From JACVRW01 sp963826165 (GTDB lineage: Bacteria > Actinomycetota > Thermoleophilia > Solirubrobacterales > Thermoleophilaceae): 64,000 nt of DNA. The stretch's first letter is position 1. The number at the start of each line of letters is the position of its first letter. Under the pieces are notes generated by a model. That model ran no database searches. It had not been told where the DNA came from and saw only the letters and a list, made by a program, of their open reading frames with translations. Positions 34,370 to 41,599 of this stretch are shown one piece after another. The position numbers and the translations under genes are program-made. The DNA lies in the NCBI GenBank assembly GCA_963826165.1, contig CAWGWC010000017.1, positions 62,001-126,000 on the forward strand, written 5' to 3'.

Positions 34370-35503
34370 ATGCCGGACGTGGCCCGCGCCGAGACCCAGC
34401 AGGTCGAGATCCCGCTGTTCGACCTTCGCCTCGAGCCGCAGGACCTCGAGGCCGTGGCCGAGACCCTGCGGAGCGGACAGCTGGCCATGGGGCCGCGCAC
34501 GGAGGAGTTCGAGCAACGCTTCGCCGAGCACGTCGGGGCCAAGCACGCCGTGGCCGTGTCGAGCTGCACGGCCGCACTCCATCTGGCCTATCTCTCCGCG
34601 GGCGTGGGCCCTGGCGACGAGGTGATCGTGCCCTCGTTCACCTTTGCGGCCACGGCCTCTGCCGTGGTCTACTGCGGGGCGACGCCGGTGTTCGCCGACA
34701 TCGTCGGACTCGAGGACCCGAGCATCGATCCAGAGGCGATCGCGGCACTGATCACGCCGAGGACGAAGGCCGTGGGGGTGGTCCACTTCGCCGGCTATCC
34801 GGTCGCGATCGAGAGGATCGCCCGCCTCTGTGACGACAACGGCCTGGCGCTCATCGAGGACGCGGCCCACGCGCCGAGCGCGCAGATCGGCGGCCGCATG
34901 CTCGGCACCTTCGGGCTGGCCGGCTGCTTCTCGTTCTTCTCCAACAAGATCCTGTCGGTGGGGGAGGGCGGCCTGCTCGCCACCGACGACGACGCCGTCG
35001 CGACGCTCGCCAGGCTCCAGCGCTCACAGGGAATTGCCGCCGGTGGCTACGACGTGATCGAGCTGGGCTGGAACTACCGGATCGACGAGCCCCGCTCCGC
35101 TCTGGCGCTGTCACGGCTGCCTCGGCTCGAGGCCGACATCGAGCGCCGGCGCGAGCTGGTGCGTCGCTACCGCTCGCGTCTGTCCGAGCTGGAGGGCGTC
35201 ACCGTGCCCTACCGCGACGAGGACGTGTCCGCGTCCTCCTGCTACGTCATGCCCGTGATGGTGGATGCCGGAGTCCGGAAGGCGGTGCGAGCGAGCCTGC
35301 GCGAACGGGGGGTCCAGACCAGCATCCTCTATCCGGCCGTGCACGAGTTCACGGCCTACCGGGAGCGCTTCCCCGGTGTGACCCTGCCCCGCACCGAGCT
35401 CGCCGCCGGCAGCGAGATCACGCTGCCGCTCTATCCACATCTCGCGGAGAGCGCCCAGGACCACGTGATCAAGTCCTTCGCCGCGGCGCTCGAGACGCAA
35501 TGA
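34370..35503 (+). CDS. DegT/DnrJ/EryC1 sugar aminotransferase (intact copy)
   Basis: 377-residue PLP-dependent nucleotide-sugar aminotransferase. AVSSCTAALHLAYLSAGVGP binds phosphate, IEDAAHAPSAQIGGRMLG holds the PLP Asp, and the Schiff-base lysine is at residue 193 in CFSFFSNKILSVGEGG. WNYRIDEPRSALALSRLPRL closes the core. It should transaminate a keto-sugar nucleotide made by the neighbouring enzymes. An in-frame GTG at 34343 is an alternative start. The next gene starts within its stop codon (ATGA) and is a lysine-less paralogue. Confidence 0.92.
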   Translation: MPDVARAETQQVEIPLFDLRLEPQDLEAVAETLRSGQLAMGPRTEEFEQRFAEHVGAKHAVAVSSCTAALHLAYLSAGVGPGDEVIVPSFTFAATASAVVYCGATPVFADIVGLEDPSIDPEAIAALITPRTKAVGVVHFAGYPVAIERIARLCDDNGLALIEDAAHAPSAQIGGRMLGTFGLAGCFSFFSNKILSVGEGGLLATDDDAVATLARLQRSQGIAAGGYDVIELGWNYRIDEPRSALALSRLPRLEADIERRRELVRRYRSRLSELEGVTVPYRDEDVSASSCYVMPVMVDAGVRKAVRASLRERGVQTSILYPAVHEFTAYRERFPGVTLPRTELAAGSEITLPLYPHLAESAQDHVIKSFAAALETQ

Positions 35504-36636
35504 GCTCGAGTGTGCCGCTCACGACCCTGAACGTGCCCGACGAGGACGTGCGGGCCGTGCTCGACTGCCTGGAGAGTGGCTGGCTCACGATGGGCCCCCG
35601 CATCCAGGCCCTGGAGGCTGCCCTGGCCGAGCGGCTCGGCGTCGGCCACGTCGTGACCGTCTCGAGCGGGACGGCGGCGCTCCATCTCACATGCCTTGCC
35701 GTGGGGCTCGGACCCGGCGACGAGATGATCGTGCCCGGCCTCACCTTCGTCGCCAGTGCCAATGCGGCGCGCTACTGCGGCGCCGAGCCGGTGCTGTGCG
35801 AGATCGCCGGTCCGCACGACATGAACATCGACGTCGACGACGTGCGTGCCCGCATCGGCGAGCGCACCAAGGCCGTGATGGCGGTGCACTTCTGCGGCTA
35901 CCCCGCCGAGGTCGAAGCGCTCCGTGCCCTGTGCGACGAGCGCGGGCTGACCCTCATCGAGGACTGTTCCGAGGCGATAACCGCGGCGGTCGGCGGTGGG
36001 CAGCCGGCGGGCACCGTCGGCCACGCCGGCTGCCTGTCGTTCTCCTCGAGGAGTCAGCTCTGCGTCGGCGAGGGCGGCGCGGTGATCACCGACGACGAGG
36101 CCATCGCTGCCGAGGTGCGCTCCCTGCGCTCGCATGCCATGACGAGCGTCACCTGGGACCGCCACCGCGGGCACGCGGAGTCGTACGACATCGTGGACAT
36201 CGGCTTCAACTACCGAATGGACGAGCCGCGCGCAGCGCTCGGCCTCTCACGGCTGCCCCGGCTCGACGCGGACATCGAGGCTCGCCGTCAGGTGGCTCGC
36301 GCCTACCGTCAGGGCCTGGGGCAGGTGCCGGGCATCGAACTGGCATGGAGCGACGAGCAGGTGGAGCGCTCCGCGCACTTCGCCTTCCCGGTGTTGCTGC
36401 CCGACGAGACCGCGCGCGACGAGTTCCGCGCGAAGCTCGGGGAGGCGGGGGTGGAAAGCACCTGGTATCCGCCGCTGTCCGGCTTCTCCACCTACCGCGA
36501 GGCCTACCCCGGCCTCTCCCTGCCGCGGGCGGAGGAGGCCGCCTTCCGTCACTGCGCACTCCCGATCTCGGCGGGCATGAGCGACACGGACGTGGAGACG
36601 GTGATCGAGGCGGTCGCCCGCGCCGGGTGTCCCTAG
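35500..36636 (+). CDS. DegT-family paralogue lacking the PLP lysine
   Basis: 378-residue protein clearly homologous to the preceding aminotransferase (VSSGTAALHLTCLAVGLGP, LIEDCSEAITAAVGGGQPAG, FNYRMDEPRAALGLSRLPRL). At the Schiff-base position the sequence is CLSFSSRSQLCVGEGG: the lysine is replaced by Ser185 (AGT codon at 36052-36054), with Arg before it. Some DegT relatives (ColD-type 3-dehydratases) use His here; Ser is not a known replacement to me. It could be a PMP-dependent dehydratase, a regulatory partner forming a heterodimer with the intact copy, or inactive. Translationally coupled by ATGA. Confidence 0.88.
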   Translation: MSSSVPLTTLNVPDEDVRAVLDCLESGWLTMGPRIQALEAALAERLGVGHVVTVSSGTAALHLTCLAVGLGPGDEMIVPGLTFVASANAARYCGAEPVLCEIAGPHDMNIDVDDVRARIGERTKAVMAVHFCGYPAEVEALRALCDERGLTLIEDCSEAITAAVGGGQPAGTVGHAGCLSFSSRSQLCVGEGGAVITDDEAIAAEVRSLRSHAMTSVTWDRHRGHAESYDIVDIGFNYRMDEPRAALGLSRLPRLDADIEARRQVARAYRQGLGQVPGIELAWSDEQVERSAHFAFPVLLPDETARDEFRAKLGEAGVESTWYPPLSGFSTYREAYPGLSLPRAEEAAFRHCALPISAGMSDTDVETVIEAVARAGCP

Positions 36637-36637
36637 C

Positions 36638-38143
36638 TCACTCGGCGCGGTGAAGGACGGCGCCCAGCGTCATCACCAGGATCTTCACGTCCAGGCCGAG
36701 TGACCAGTTCTCGATGTAGTAGTTGTCCCACTCGACCCGGTCCGCCAGCGAGGTCTTGCCGCGCAGGCCGTGCACCTGCGCCCAACCGGTGATCCCCGAC
36801 TTGACGCGGTGGCGGTCGGAGTAACGGGCGATCCGCGAACCGAACAGGTCGACGAACTCCGGACGCTCGGGTCGTGGGCCCACGAGGCTCATCTCGCCGC
36901 GCACCACGTTCAGCAGCTGGGGCAGCTCGTCCAGCGAGGTGCGGCGCATGAACGTCCCGATGCGGGTGCGCCGGTCGGCCCCCTCCACGCCGCCCGGACC
37001 GACGTCCGGGTGCAGCGCCACAACGTTGCTCGAGTCCGCGGGATCGGTGATCGTCTCCACGATCCGCATGGAGCGGAACTTGAGCATCTCGAAGTCACGC
37101 CCGTCGCGCCCGATACGCCGCTGGCGAAACAGGACTTGACCGGGGGAGGACAGCCTCACCGCCAGCGCGAGGCCCAGCAGCAGCGGCGAGAAGACCAGCA
37201 CCCCGGCCCCTGCCAGGAGACGGTCCATCACGTGCTTGATGGTGAACTGCCACCCCTTCGGATCGATGGTGTGGAGCCCGAACAGGGGCAGGCCGCCGAG
37301 ATGCTCGAGCGACACGTGGACGTTCACGCTCTCGAACAGCCTCGGCACGATCGAGACCTTGAGGCCGAGCGCCTCGCACTCGCGCACCAGGGGAATCAAC
37401 AATCGGTCAGGAGCGGAGCTGAAGCCGAGCACGACGTGCTCGGCGTGGGTCTCGCGCGCCACCTCGGCCAGGTCAGAGGGGGCGCCCAGCACCGGTGAGA
37501 CCCGTCCCGGCACCATGTCGTCGGGCAGCGGGTCGGCATCGAGGTAGCCCACCGGGTAGAGCCCGAGCTGCGGCTGGCCAAGCAGGCGCCGCTCGACGTG
37601 GGCGCCGACCTCCCCGGCGCCGACGATCAGCGTCGGCTTGGCCGCCAGGCGGGTCATGCGCGCCCGGCGATGTGCCCAGCCCAGGAGCAGGCGGCCGGCC
37701 ACGAGATACAAGGTCCCGAACGCCCAGGCCCGGCCCACCAGGGGCGCCGGCTCGGCGTCGGCGTAGAGCAGGGCGACGCCCGCGATGAGCGCAACGGCGG
37801 CGAGCGAGGTGGCGCCCACCACCTGGCCGACGCCCTCGAAGGCCCGCAGCTGGATCGTGTCCTTGTACAGGCCCCAGGCCGCCATCAGGACCAGCACGAG
37901 CGGTGGGAACAGCCACACGAGGCCGACGGCCTCGCCCTGGGTCTGGGCGTCGGGGGCGCCGACGATTGCGGTGGCGGTGCCGAGCACCACCAGCAGGACG
38001 TCGGTCGCCAGGCGAAGCAGCACCCAGCCACGGCCGTGAAACAGCCGTCGCCGCGCCGGATGACTCTGCGCGGCCTCCTCGATCGCCTCGAGGGCCTCTA
38101 TGGGTGTTCCACTGCCGACGTGCGCATGATCGACCTGAGCCAC
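36638..38143 (-). CDS. Polyprenyl-phosphate sugar-1-phosphate transferase (initiating transferase)
   Basis: 501-residue membrane enzyme that starts repeat-unit synthesis by moving a sugar-1-phosphate onto undecaprenyl phosphate. Four to five membrane helices in the first 170 residues and a Rossmann-like central part (LIVGAGEVGAHVERRLLGQP) precede a C-terminal bacterial sugar transferase domain: QVLFRQRRIGRDGRDFEMLK, FRSMRIV, RRTSLDELPQLLNVVRGEMS, LVGPRPERPEF. Layout is that of WbaP/CpsE proteins. GTG start with TAACCT 12 nt upstream. Confidence 0.93.
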   Translation of the reverse strand: MAQVDHAHVGSGTPIEALEAIEEAAQSHPARRRLFHGRGWVLLRLATDVLLVVLGTATAIVGAPDAQTQGEAVGLVWLFPPLVLVLMAAWGLYKDTIQLRAFEGVGQVVGATSLAAVALIAGVALLYADAEPAPLVGRAWAFGTLYLVAGRLLLGWAHRRARMTRLAAKPTLIVGAGEVGAHVERRLLGQPQLGLYPVGYLDADPLPDDMVPGRVSPVLGAPSDLAEVARETHAEHVVLGFSSAPDRLLIPLVRECEALGLKVSIVPRLFESVNVHVSLEHLGGLPLFGLHTIDPKGWQFTIKHVMDRLLAGAGVLVFSPLLLGLALAVRLSSPGQVLFRQRRIGRDGRDFEMLKFRSMRIVETITDPADSSNVVALHPDVGPGGVEGADRRTRIGTFMRRTSLDELPQLLNVVRGEMSLVGPRPERPEFVDLFGSRIARYSDRHRVKSGITGWAQVHGLRGKTSLADRVEWDNYYIENWSLGLDVKILVMTLGAVLHRAE

Positions 38144-38168
38144 GTGCGCGCTTCCAGGTTAAGGACGG

Positions 38169-38195
38169 CCGGTGCGGCGCCAGGCGCCGCACCGG
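38169..38195 (-). terminator. Strong hairpin, probable terminator of LPXTG gene
   Basis: Perfect 11-bp arms CCGGTGCGGCG (38169-38179) and CGCCGCACCGG (38185-38195) with a 5-nt loop, about 38 bp after the stop of the LPXTG gene on the minus strand and before the sugar transferase gene. No strong T-run follows, so it may be an intrinsic terminator of the actinobacterial L-shaped kind or an mRNA-stability stem. Confidence 0.55.
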
Positions 38196-38232
38196 TCATC
38201 AATTCAGCTTGTCGGAGTGGAACCTACCGCGA

Positions 38233-38547
38233 TCAGGCGGTGCCGGCGCCGGGTGCCCGCGTGAGGCGCCGCATGCCGATGCCCGCGCCCACGAGGAGCA
38301 GGCCGGCTCCGGCCAGCAGGGCCACGTCGAGTCCGGTGAAGGGAAGGCTGCCGCCGCCTCCGCCGCCACTCTCGGTGACAGCCACCGGGGCGTTCGACTC
38401 ATCGTCGATCTGGGCCTGCACCTGGCCACCCGGGCCGCTGTAGCCGCTCTGGCTCGCGGTCTGCGCGAACGCAGGCGCAGCCACGACGAGCGCGACGACA
38501 AGGATCGCAAGTATGGATGTCAGTCGTGTCTTCATTTCCGCCTTCAT
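38233..38547 (-). CDS. Small LPXTG-type cell-wall-anchored protein
   Basis: 104-residue secreted protein. A signal peptide (residues 1-29, ending APAFA) leads to a short 38-residue polar mature part, a Gly linker and a complete sorting signal: LPFTG at 68-72, hydrophobic helix (VALLAGAGLLLVGAGIGM) and RR tail. The sortase encoded at 40898-41518 is the obvious partner. Such a short exposed part could be a structural or pilus-tip-like surface peptide. ATG at 38547; a second ATG at 38535. Confidence 0.8.
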   Translation of the reverse strand: MKAEMKTRLTSILAILVVALVVAAPAFAQTASQSGYSGPGGQVQAQIDDESNAPVAVTESGGGGGGSLPFTGLDVALLAGAGLLLVGAGIGMRRLTRAPGAGTA

Positions 38548-38726
38548 TCTCGGGGGGATTAGAGGTGGCAAGCCTGGTCCGATGGACACAGTCTGCCCCC
38601 GCCTTACTGAGTTAGGAAGCGTGTCCAACACGACCAAGGGCCCGCGGGTCGCGGACGACGCCTCCGATCCTTTGTAACACGAGGTTCGGCGGAACGCCAG
38701 CATCTTTATCGCGGTTTTAGCTGGAA
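38548..38726. other. 179-bp leader/intergenic region of LPXTG gene
   Basis: Contains a near-palindrome CCTTACTGAGTTAGG (38602-38616, one mismatch) nested in the longer inverted repeat GGACAC (38584-38589) / GTGTCC (38621-38626), plus relatively AT-rich DNA near 38700-38735. This may be a structured leader or operator for the LPXTG gene. I see no known riboswitch in it. Confidence 0.3.
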
Positions 38727-40772
38727 TTATTGGTTGTGGCTGCCCAAACGGACGCTGCGACGCAGAATGGCCGCGTTCACAGCGCGCAGGCTGAGCGGTT
38801 GTCCGCGGCGGACGGCGCGCAGCGCCCGCAGGGTCACGACATCGCGAGGATGAGCCTCCGCCGCGCGGGTCAGCAGGGCCTCGGAGCGCGCCTCCCGCCC
38901 CAACTCGCCCTCGATCACCCCGAGCTCGAGCAGCGTGTACGCATTGTCGGGCTCGCGTTCGAGAGCCGCCTCGAACCAGCGTTCGGCGTCGGCGCGCCGT
39001 CCCAGCCGTGCGGCGATCGTTCCGGCGGTGAGCTGCGCCTTCGCGGACAGCGGGTTGAGGCTCTCGGCGCGCTCGAGCCGGTCGAAGGCGAGCTCAGGAT
39101 CCGAGCGCCAGCCGCTGCTGGCGCGTTCGATCTCGAGCTCGGCGACCCAGGACGCGCCGAGCGCCAGGAACGCCACCAGCCCGGCGACGACGAGACCGGC
39201 CGCCACCGCCCGGGGCATGCGCCGCGGGGTCGCGGCGCGGTCGGGCAGCGCGCGCGGGGCGAGGGCGGTTCCCATGCCCAGGGCCGCGACCGCGGGGCCG
39301 GTGAGTCCGGGGAGCTCCCAGAACCAGTCGACGCTGGCGTGCAGGAACCAGTAGGCGAAGAGGGTGAGCACGCCGGCCGCGGCGGCCCGGGCCGGAGGCG
39401 CCCGCAGGGCGGCCACGCCGCCCAGCAGGCCGCCCAGGATCCAGCCCAGGAAGAGGAGCGCTCCCACCAGACCCGTCTGAGCGAGGACCCCCATCTCGAG
39501 CGAGTGGGCGAAGCGAGGCTGCTCCTCGCTCGTCCCCTCACGGAAGTACTCCGCCTGGAAGTTGTCCATGCCGAGACCGCCCACTGGGTGATCCTTCAGG
39601 GCCTCCCAGGAAACGACCCAGAAGTCGTAGCGGTTGCTCCCTCCCGCGGTCGTGAAGCGCGACTCCCCGATGCCCGCCTGCTGATCGCCCCCCTTGAACT
39701 CGTCCCACTCGCGGCTCAGGCGGTCACTCGACGCCACCGCCACGCCGGCCACGGCGATCAGCACCAGCGCGGCGGCCACGAGGGCGGCGATGCGGCCGAA
39801 GCGTGAGGGGGCCGGGTTGGCCTCCGACACGCGCCGGTCGGCCAGGGCGCCGAGCACACCCACGAGCACGAGGCACGCGCCCATGATCAGGATGGCGCGG
39901 GTGGCGTCGGCCACCAGGCTGTCGAAGCGCGCCAGGTCGAACTCGTCGTGGACGGCCACCACCGGGCCGCTCACGGCGAACACCCCCGCCGCCACCGCGA
40001 GGGTCGAGACGAGGGTCCGCAGCCGGCCGGGCATCAGGGCGAGGTGGATCAGGAGCGCCAGCGGCAGCGCGATCAGCCAGCCCCGGCTCTGGGCCATGAG
40101 GGCGAGCGCCCCGAGCAGGCCGGCGGAGCCGAGCGCGAGACCACGGATCCCCGCATGCACGTCCCGGCGCGACACCAGATGCAGGCAGGCCAGCAACCCG
40201 AGCGTCCACAGGGCGGCGTTCGCGTTCATGTAGCCGGTGGGCTCGGCCAGCCGCGCGTCGATGAAGAAGGTTCCGGCCTGGTCGGCGGCGTTCACCCGCA
40301 GCAGCTCGACCAGCCCGATGCCCGCCAGAGCCAGGCCGAACGCACCGATCAGGATGGTGGCGCCGCGGCCGTCCATCGGCCAGAGCGCGAACAGGCAGAA
40401 CGCGGCCAGGTAGAGCAGGGTGCGGTTGGCGCCGTCCCAGGCCGTGCCCGGCTCGCTCGCCCAGGCCACGGACGCGAAGGCCCAGACCGTGAACGCCGCC
40501 AGAAAGGCCGCGGCCAGCATGGCCGTCCGCCCCGGCCGGGGTACGGGGAGGGCCAGGGCGGTGACCACCACCAGGACGACCATGAAAAGGGCCGCGGCGT
40601 ACCAGGCGTCCGGGTAGAGCCCGGCCTCGGTGGCGCCCAGGGCGAGGAACACGCCGAGCGCGAGCAGGCAGGGGAAGAGCGCCGGGTTGGCCTCCAGAAC
40701 ACCACGGAGGCCCGCACCGCGTCCGTCCGCCGCCCCCGCTGCCTCGCTGTATGGTCGCTCCTCGACCGCCAT
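38727..40772 (-). CDS. O-antigen ligase-like membrane protein with C-terminal TPR region
   Basis: 681-residue protein. Ten or more membrane helices (residues about 30-500) carry the Wzy_C-like loop with ESRFTTAGGSNRYDFWVVSW and AEYFREGTSEEQPRFAHSLE; a last helix near 530 is followed by TPR repeats (ELAFDRLERAESLNPLSAKA, ADAERWFEAALEREPDNAYT). Such fusions ligate or polymerise glycans and use TPRs to hold partners. The ATG at 40772 has a GAGGAG ribosome site and shares CATG with the start of a small plus-strand gene. Confidence 0.88.
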   Translation of the reverse strand: MAVEERPYSEAAGAADGRGAGLRGVLEANPALFPCLLALGVFLALGATEAGLYPDAWYAAALFMVVLVVVTALALPVPRPGRTAMLAAAFLAAFTVWAFASVAWASEPGTAWDGANRTLLYLAAFCLFALWPMDGRGATILIGAFGLALAGIGLVELLRVNAADQAGTFFIDARLAEPTGYMNANAALWTLGLLACLHLVSRRDVHAGIRGLALGSAGLLGALALMAQSRGWLIALPLALLIHLALMPGRLRTLVSTLAVAAGVFAVSGPVVAVHDEFDLARFDSLVADATRAILIMGACLVLVGVLGALADRRVSEANPAPSRFGRIAALVAAALVLIAVAGVAVASSDRLSREWDEFKGGDQQAGIGESRFTTAGGSNRYDFWVVSWEALKDHPVGGLGMDNFQAEYFREGTSEEQPRFAHSLEMGVLAQTGLVGALLFLGWILGGLLGGVAALRAPPARAAAAGVLTLFAYWFLHASVDWFWELPGLTGPAVAALGMGTALAPRALPDRAATPRRMPRAVAAGLVVAGLVAFLALGASWVAELEIERASSGWRSDPELAFDRLERAESLNPLSAKAQLTAGTIAARLGRRADAERWFEAALEREPDNAYTLLELGVIEGELGREARSEALLTRAAEAHPRDVVTLRALRAVRRGQPLSLRAVNAAILRRSVRLGSHNQ

Positions 40773-40914
40773 GCTCCTCAAGCTCCTCTATTGGCTGGCC
40801 GTCCTGGCCATCTCGATCGCGCTGGTGGTGGGCCTGATCCTCTGGTTCGAGTCGCGCGACGCCTCACAGATCGAGAGGTCCGAAGACCCCTCGGCGCTCA
40901 TGCTCCCGACCTGA
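40771..40914 (+). CDS. Small single-pass membrane protein (47 residues)
   Basis: ATG at 40771 to TGA at 40912-40914 encodes MLLKLLYWLAVLAISIALVV and onward, one hydrophobic helix ending in LILWFESRD, then a short acidic tail. Nearly every third codon position is G or C (only the TAT, TCA and GAA codons break it), as in real genes here. It lies between the ligase gene, whose start codon overlaps its own in CATG, and the sortase gene, which it overlaps by 17 bp at the 3' end. Function unknown; possibly part of the export or sortase apparatus. Confidence 0.6.
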   Translation: MLLKLLYWLAVLAISIALVVGLILWFESRDASQIERSEDPSALMLPT

Positions 40915-41518
40915 CGCGAGAGCGCTCGCGACGCACCTGCTTGGCGAAGACGATGATTCGCTGGGCCGCGCTGTACAGCGGGTGGCAGGCGCTCAGCAGC
41001 AGCCGCTTGTAGCCCACTGGCTCGAGCACGGACAGGTCCTGGTCGTCCACGATCTTCGTCTCCTCGACCCGGTAGATGAAGCGGCCGAAGGGAGTGTCGA
41101 AGATGATCTCATTCCCGGGCTTGACGTCGTCGAGGTCGCGGAAGGGCGCGCCGTAGGTGGTCCGGTGGCCCGCCACGGCCACGGTGCCGGGCTCGCCCGG
41201 CAGCGGCGTCTCCGGGTAGTGGCCCGGTCCCTTGCGCAGGTTTGCGGTGTCCGTGCCCTCCACGACGTACTCGGACACGCCGATGGCCGGGATCTCGAGC
41301 TTGCCGATCGCGTCGCCGGGAAGCGGCTGGCGCCGGCGCACGCGCCGCTCGACCGGCTCGGGTGGGTCCACGAGCAGCCTCTTGAGGCTGTCCTGCTGGC
41401 GCTCGGCCACGAAGGCGGAGACGGGCTCCTGCCACAGCAGCGTCGCGGCCGCGTCCGCGATCAGGAGGGTCCCGCTCACCATCATCACCGAGGCCACAAA
41501 CCGCAGCACGGCGCGCAT
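40898..41518 (-). CDS. Sortase (class E-like)
   Basis: 206-residue membrane-anchored transpeptidase. An N-terminal helix (residues 1-28) anchors it; the catalytic triad is His118 in VAVAGHRTTYGAPF, Cys178 in LLSACHPLYSAAQRIIVF, and Arg187. The C-terminal basic tail and fold features fit sortases of high-GC Gram-positives. It would attach LPXTG-type proteins such as the one at 38233-38547 to the wall. The ATG at 41518 was chosen because TAGACT lies 7 nt upstream; the reading frame is open far upstream but that part is antisense to pckG. Confidence 0.9.
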   Translation of the reverse strand: MRAVLRFVASVMMVSGTLLIADAAATLLWQEPVSAFVAERQQDSLKRLLVDPPEPVERRVRRRQPLPGDAIGKLEIPAIGVSEYVVEGTDTANLRKGPGHYPETPLPGEPGTVAVAGHRTTYGAPFRDLDDVKPGNEIIFDTPFGRFIYRVEETKIVDDQDLSVLEPVGYKRLLLSACHPLYSAAQRIIVFAKQVRRERSRVRSGA

Positions 41519-41525
41519 GAGGCGG

Positions 41526-41531
41526 AGTCTA
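41526..41531 (-). promoter_or_regulatory. -10 box TAGACT of sortase gene
   Basis: Minus-strand TAGACT ends 7 nt before the ATG at 41518; no Shine-Dalgarno, so probably leaderless. Confidence 0.4.
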
Positions 41532-41599
41532 GGGGGCTTGGGATACGGTTTCGGGCCGCCACAGCAGAAGACGACGAGCACCCAGGAGTTCAGATACCA

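Noticed and set aside
40982..41599. N-terminal extension of PEP carboxykinase
   Set aside because: It is antisense to the sortase gene and not PEPCK-like; the GTG at 41600 with AGGAG gives the normal N-terminus.
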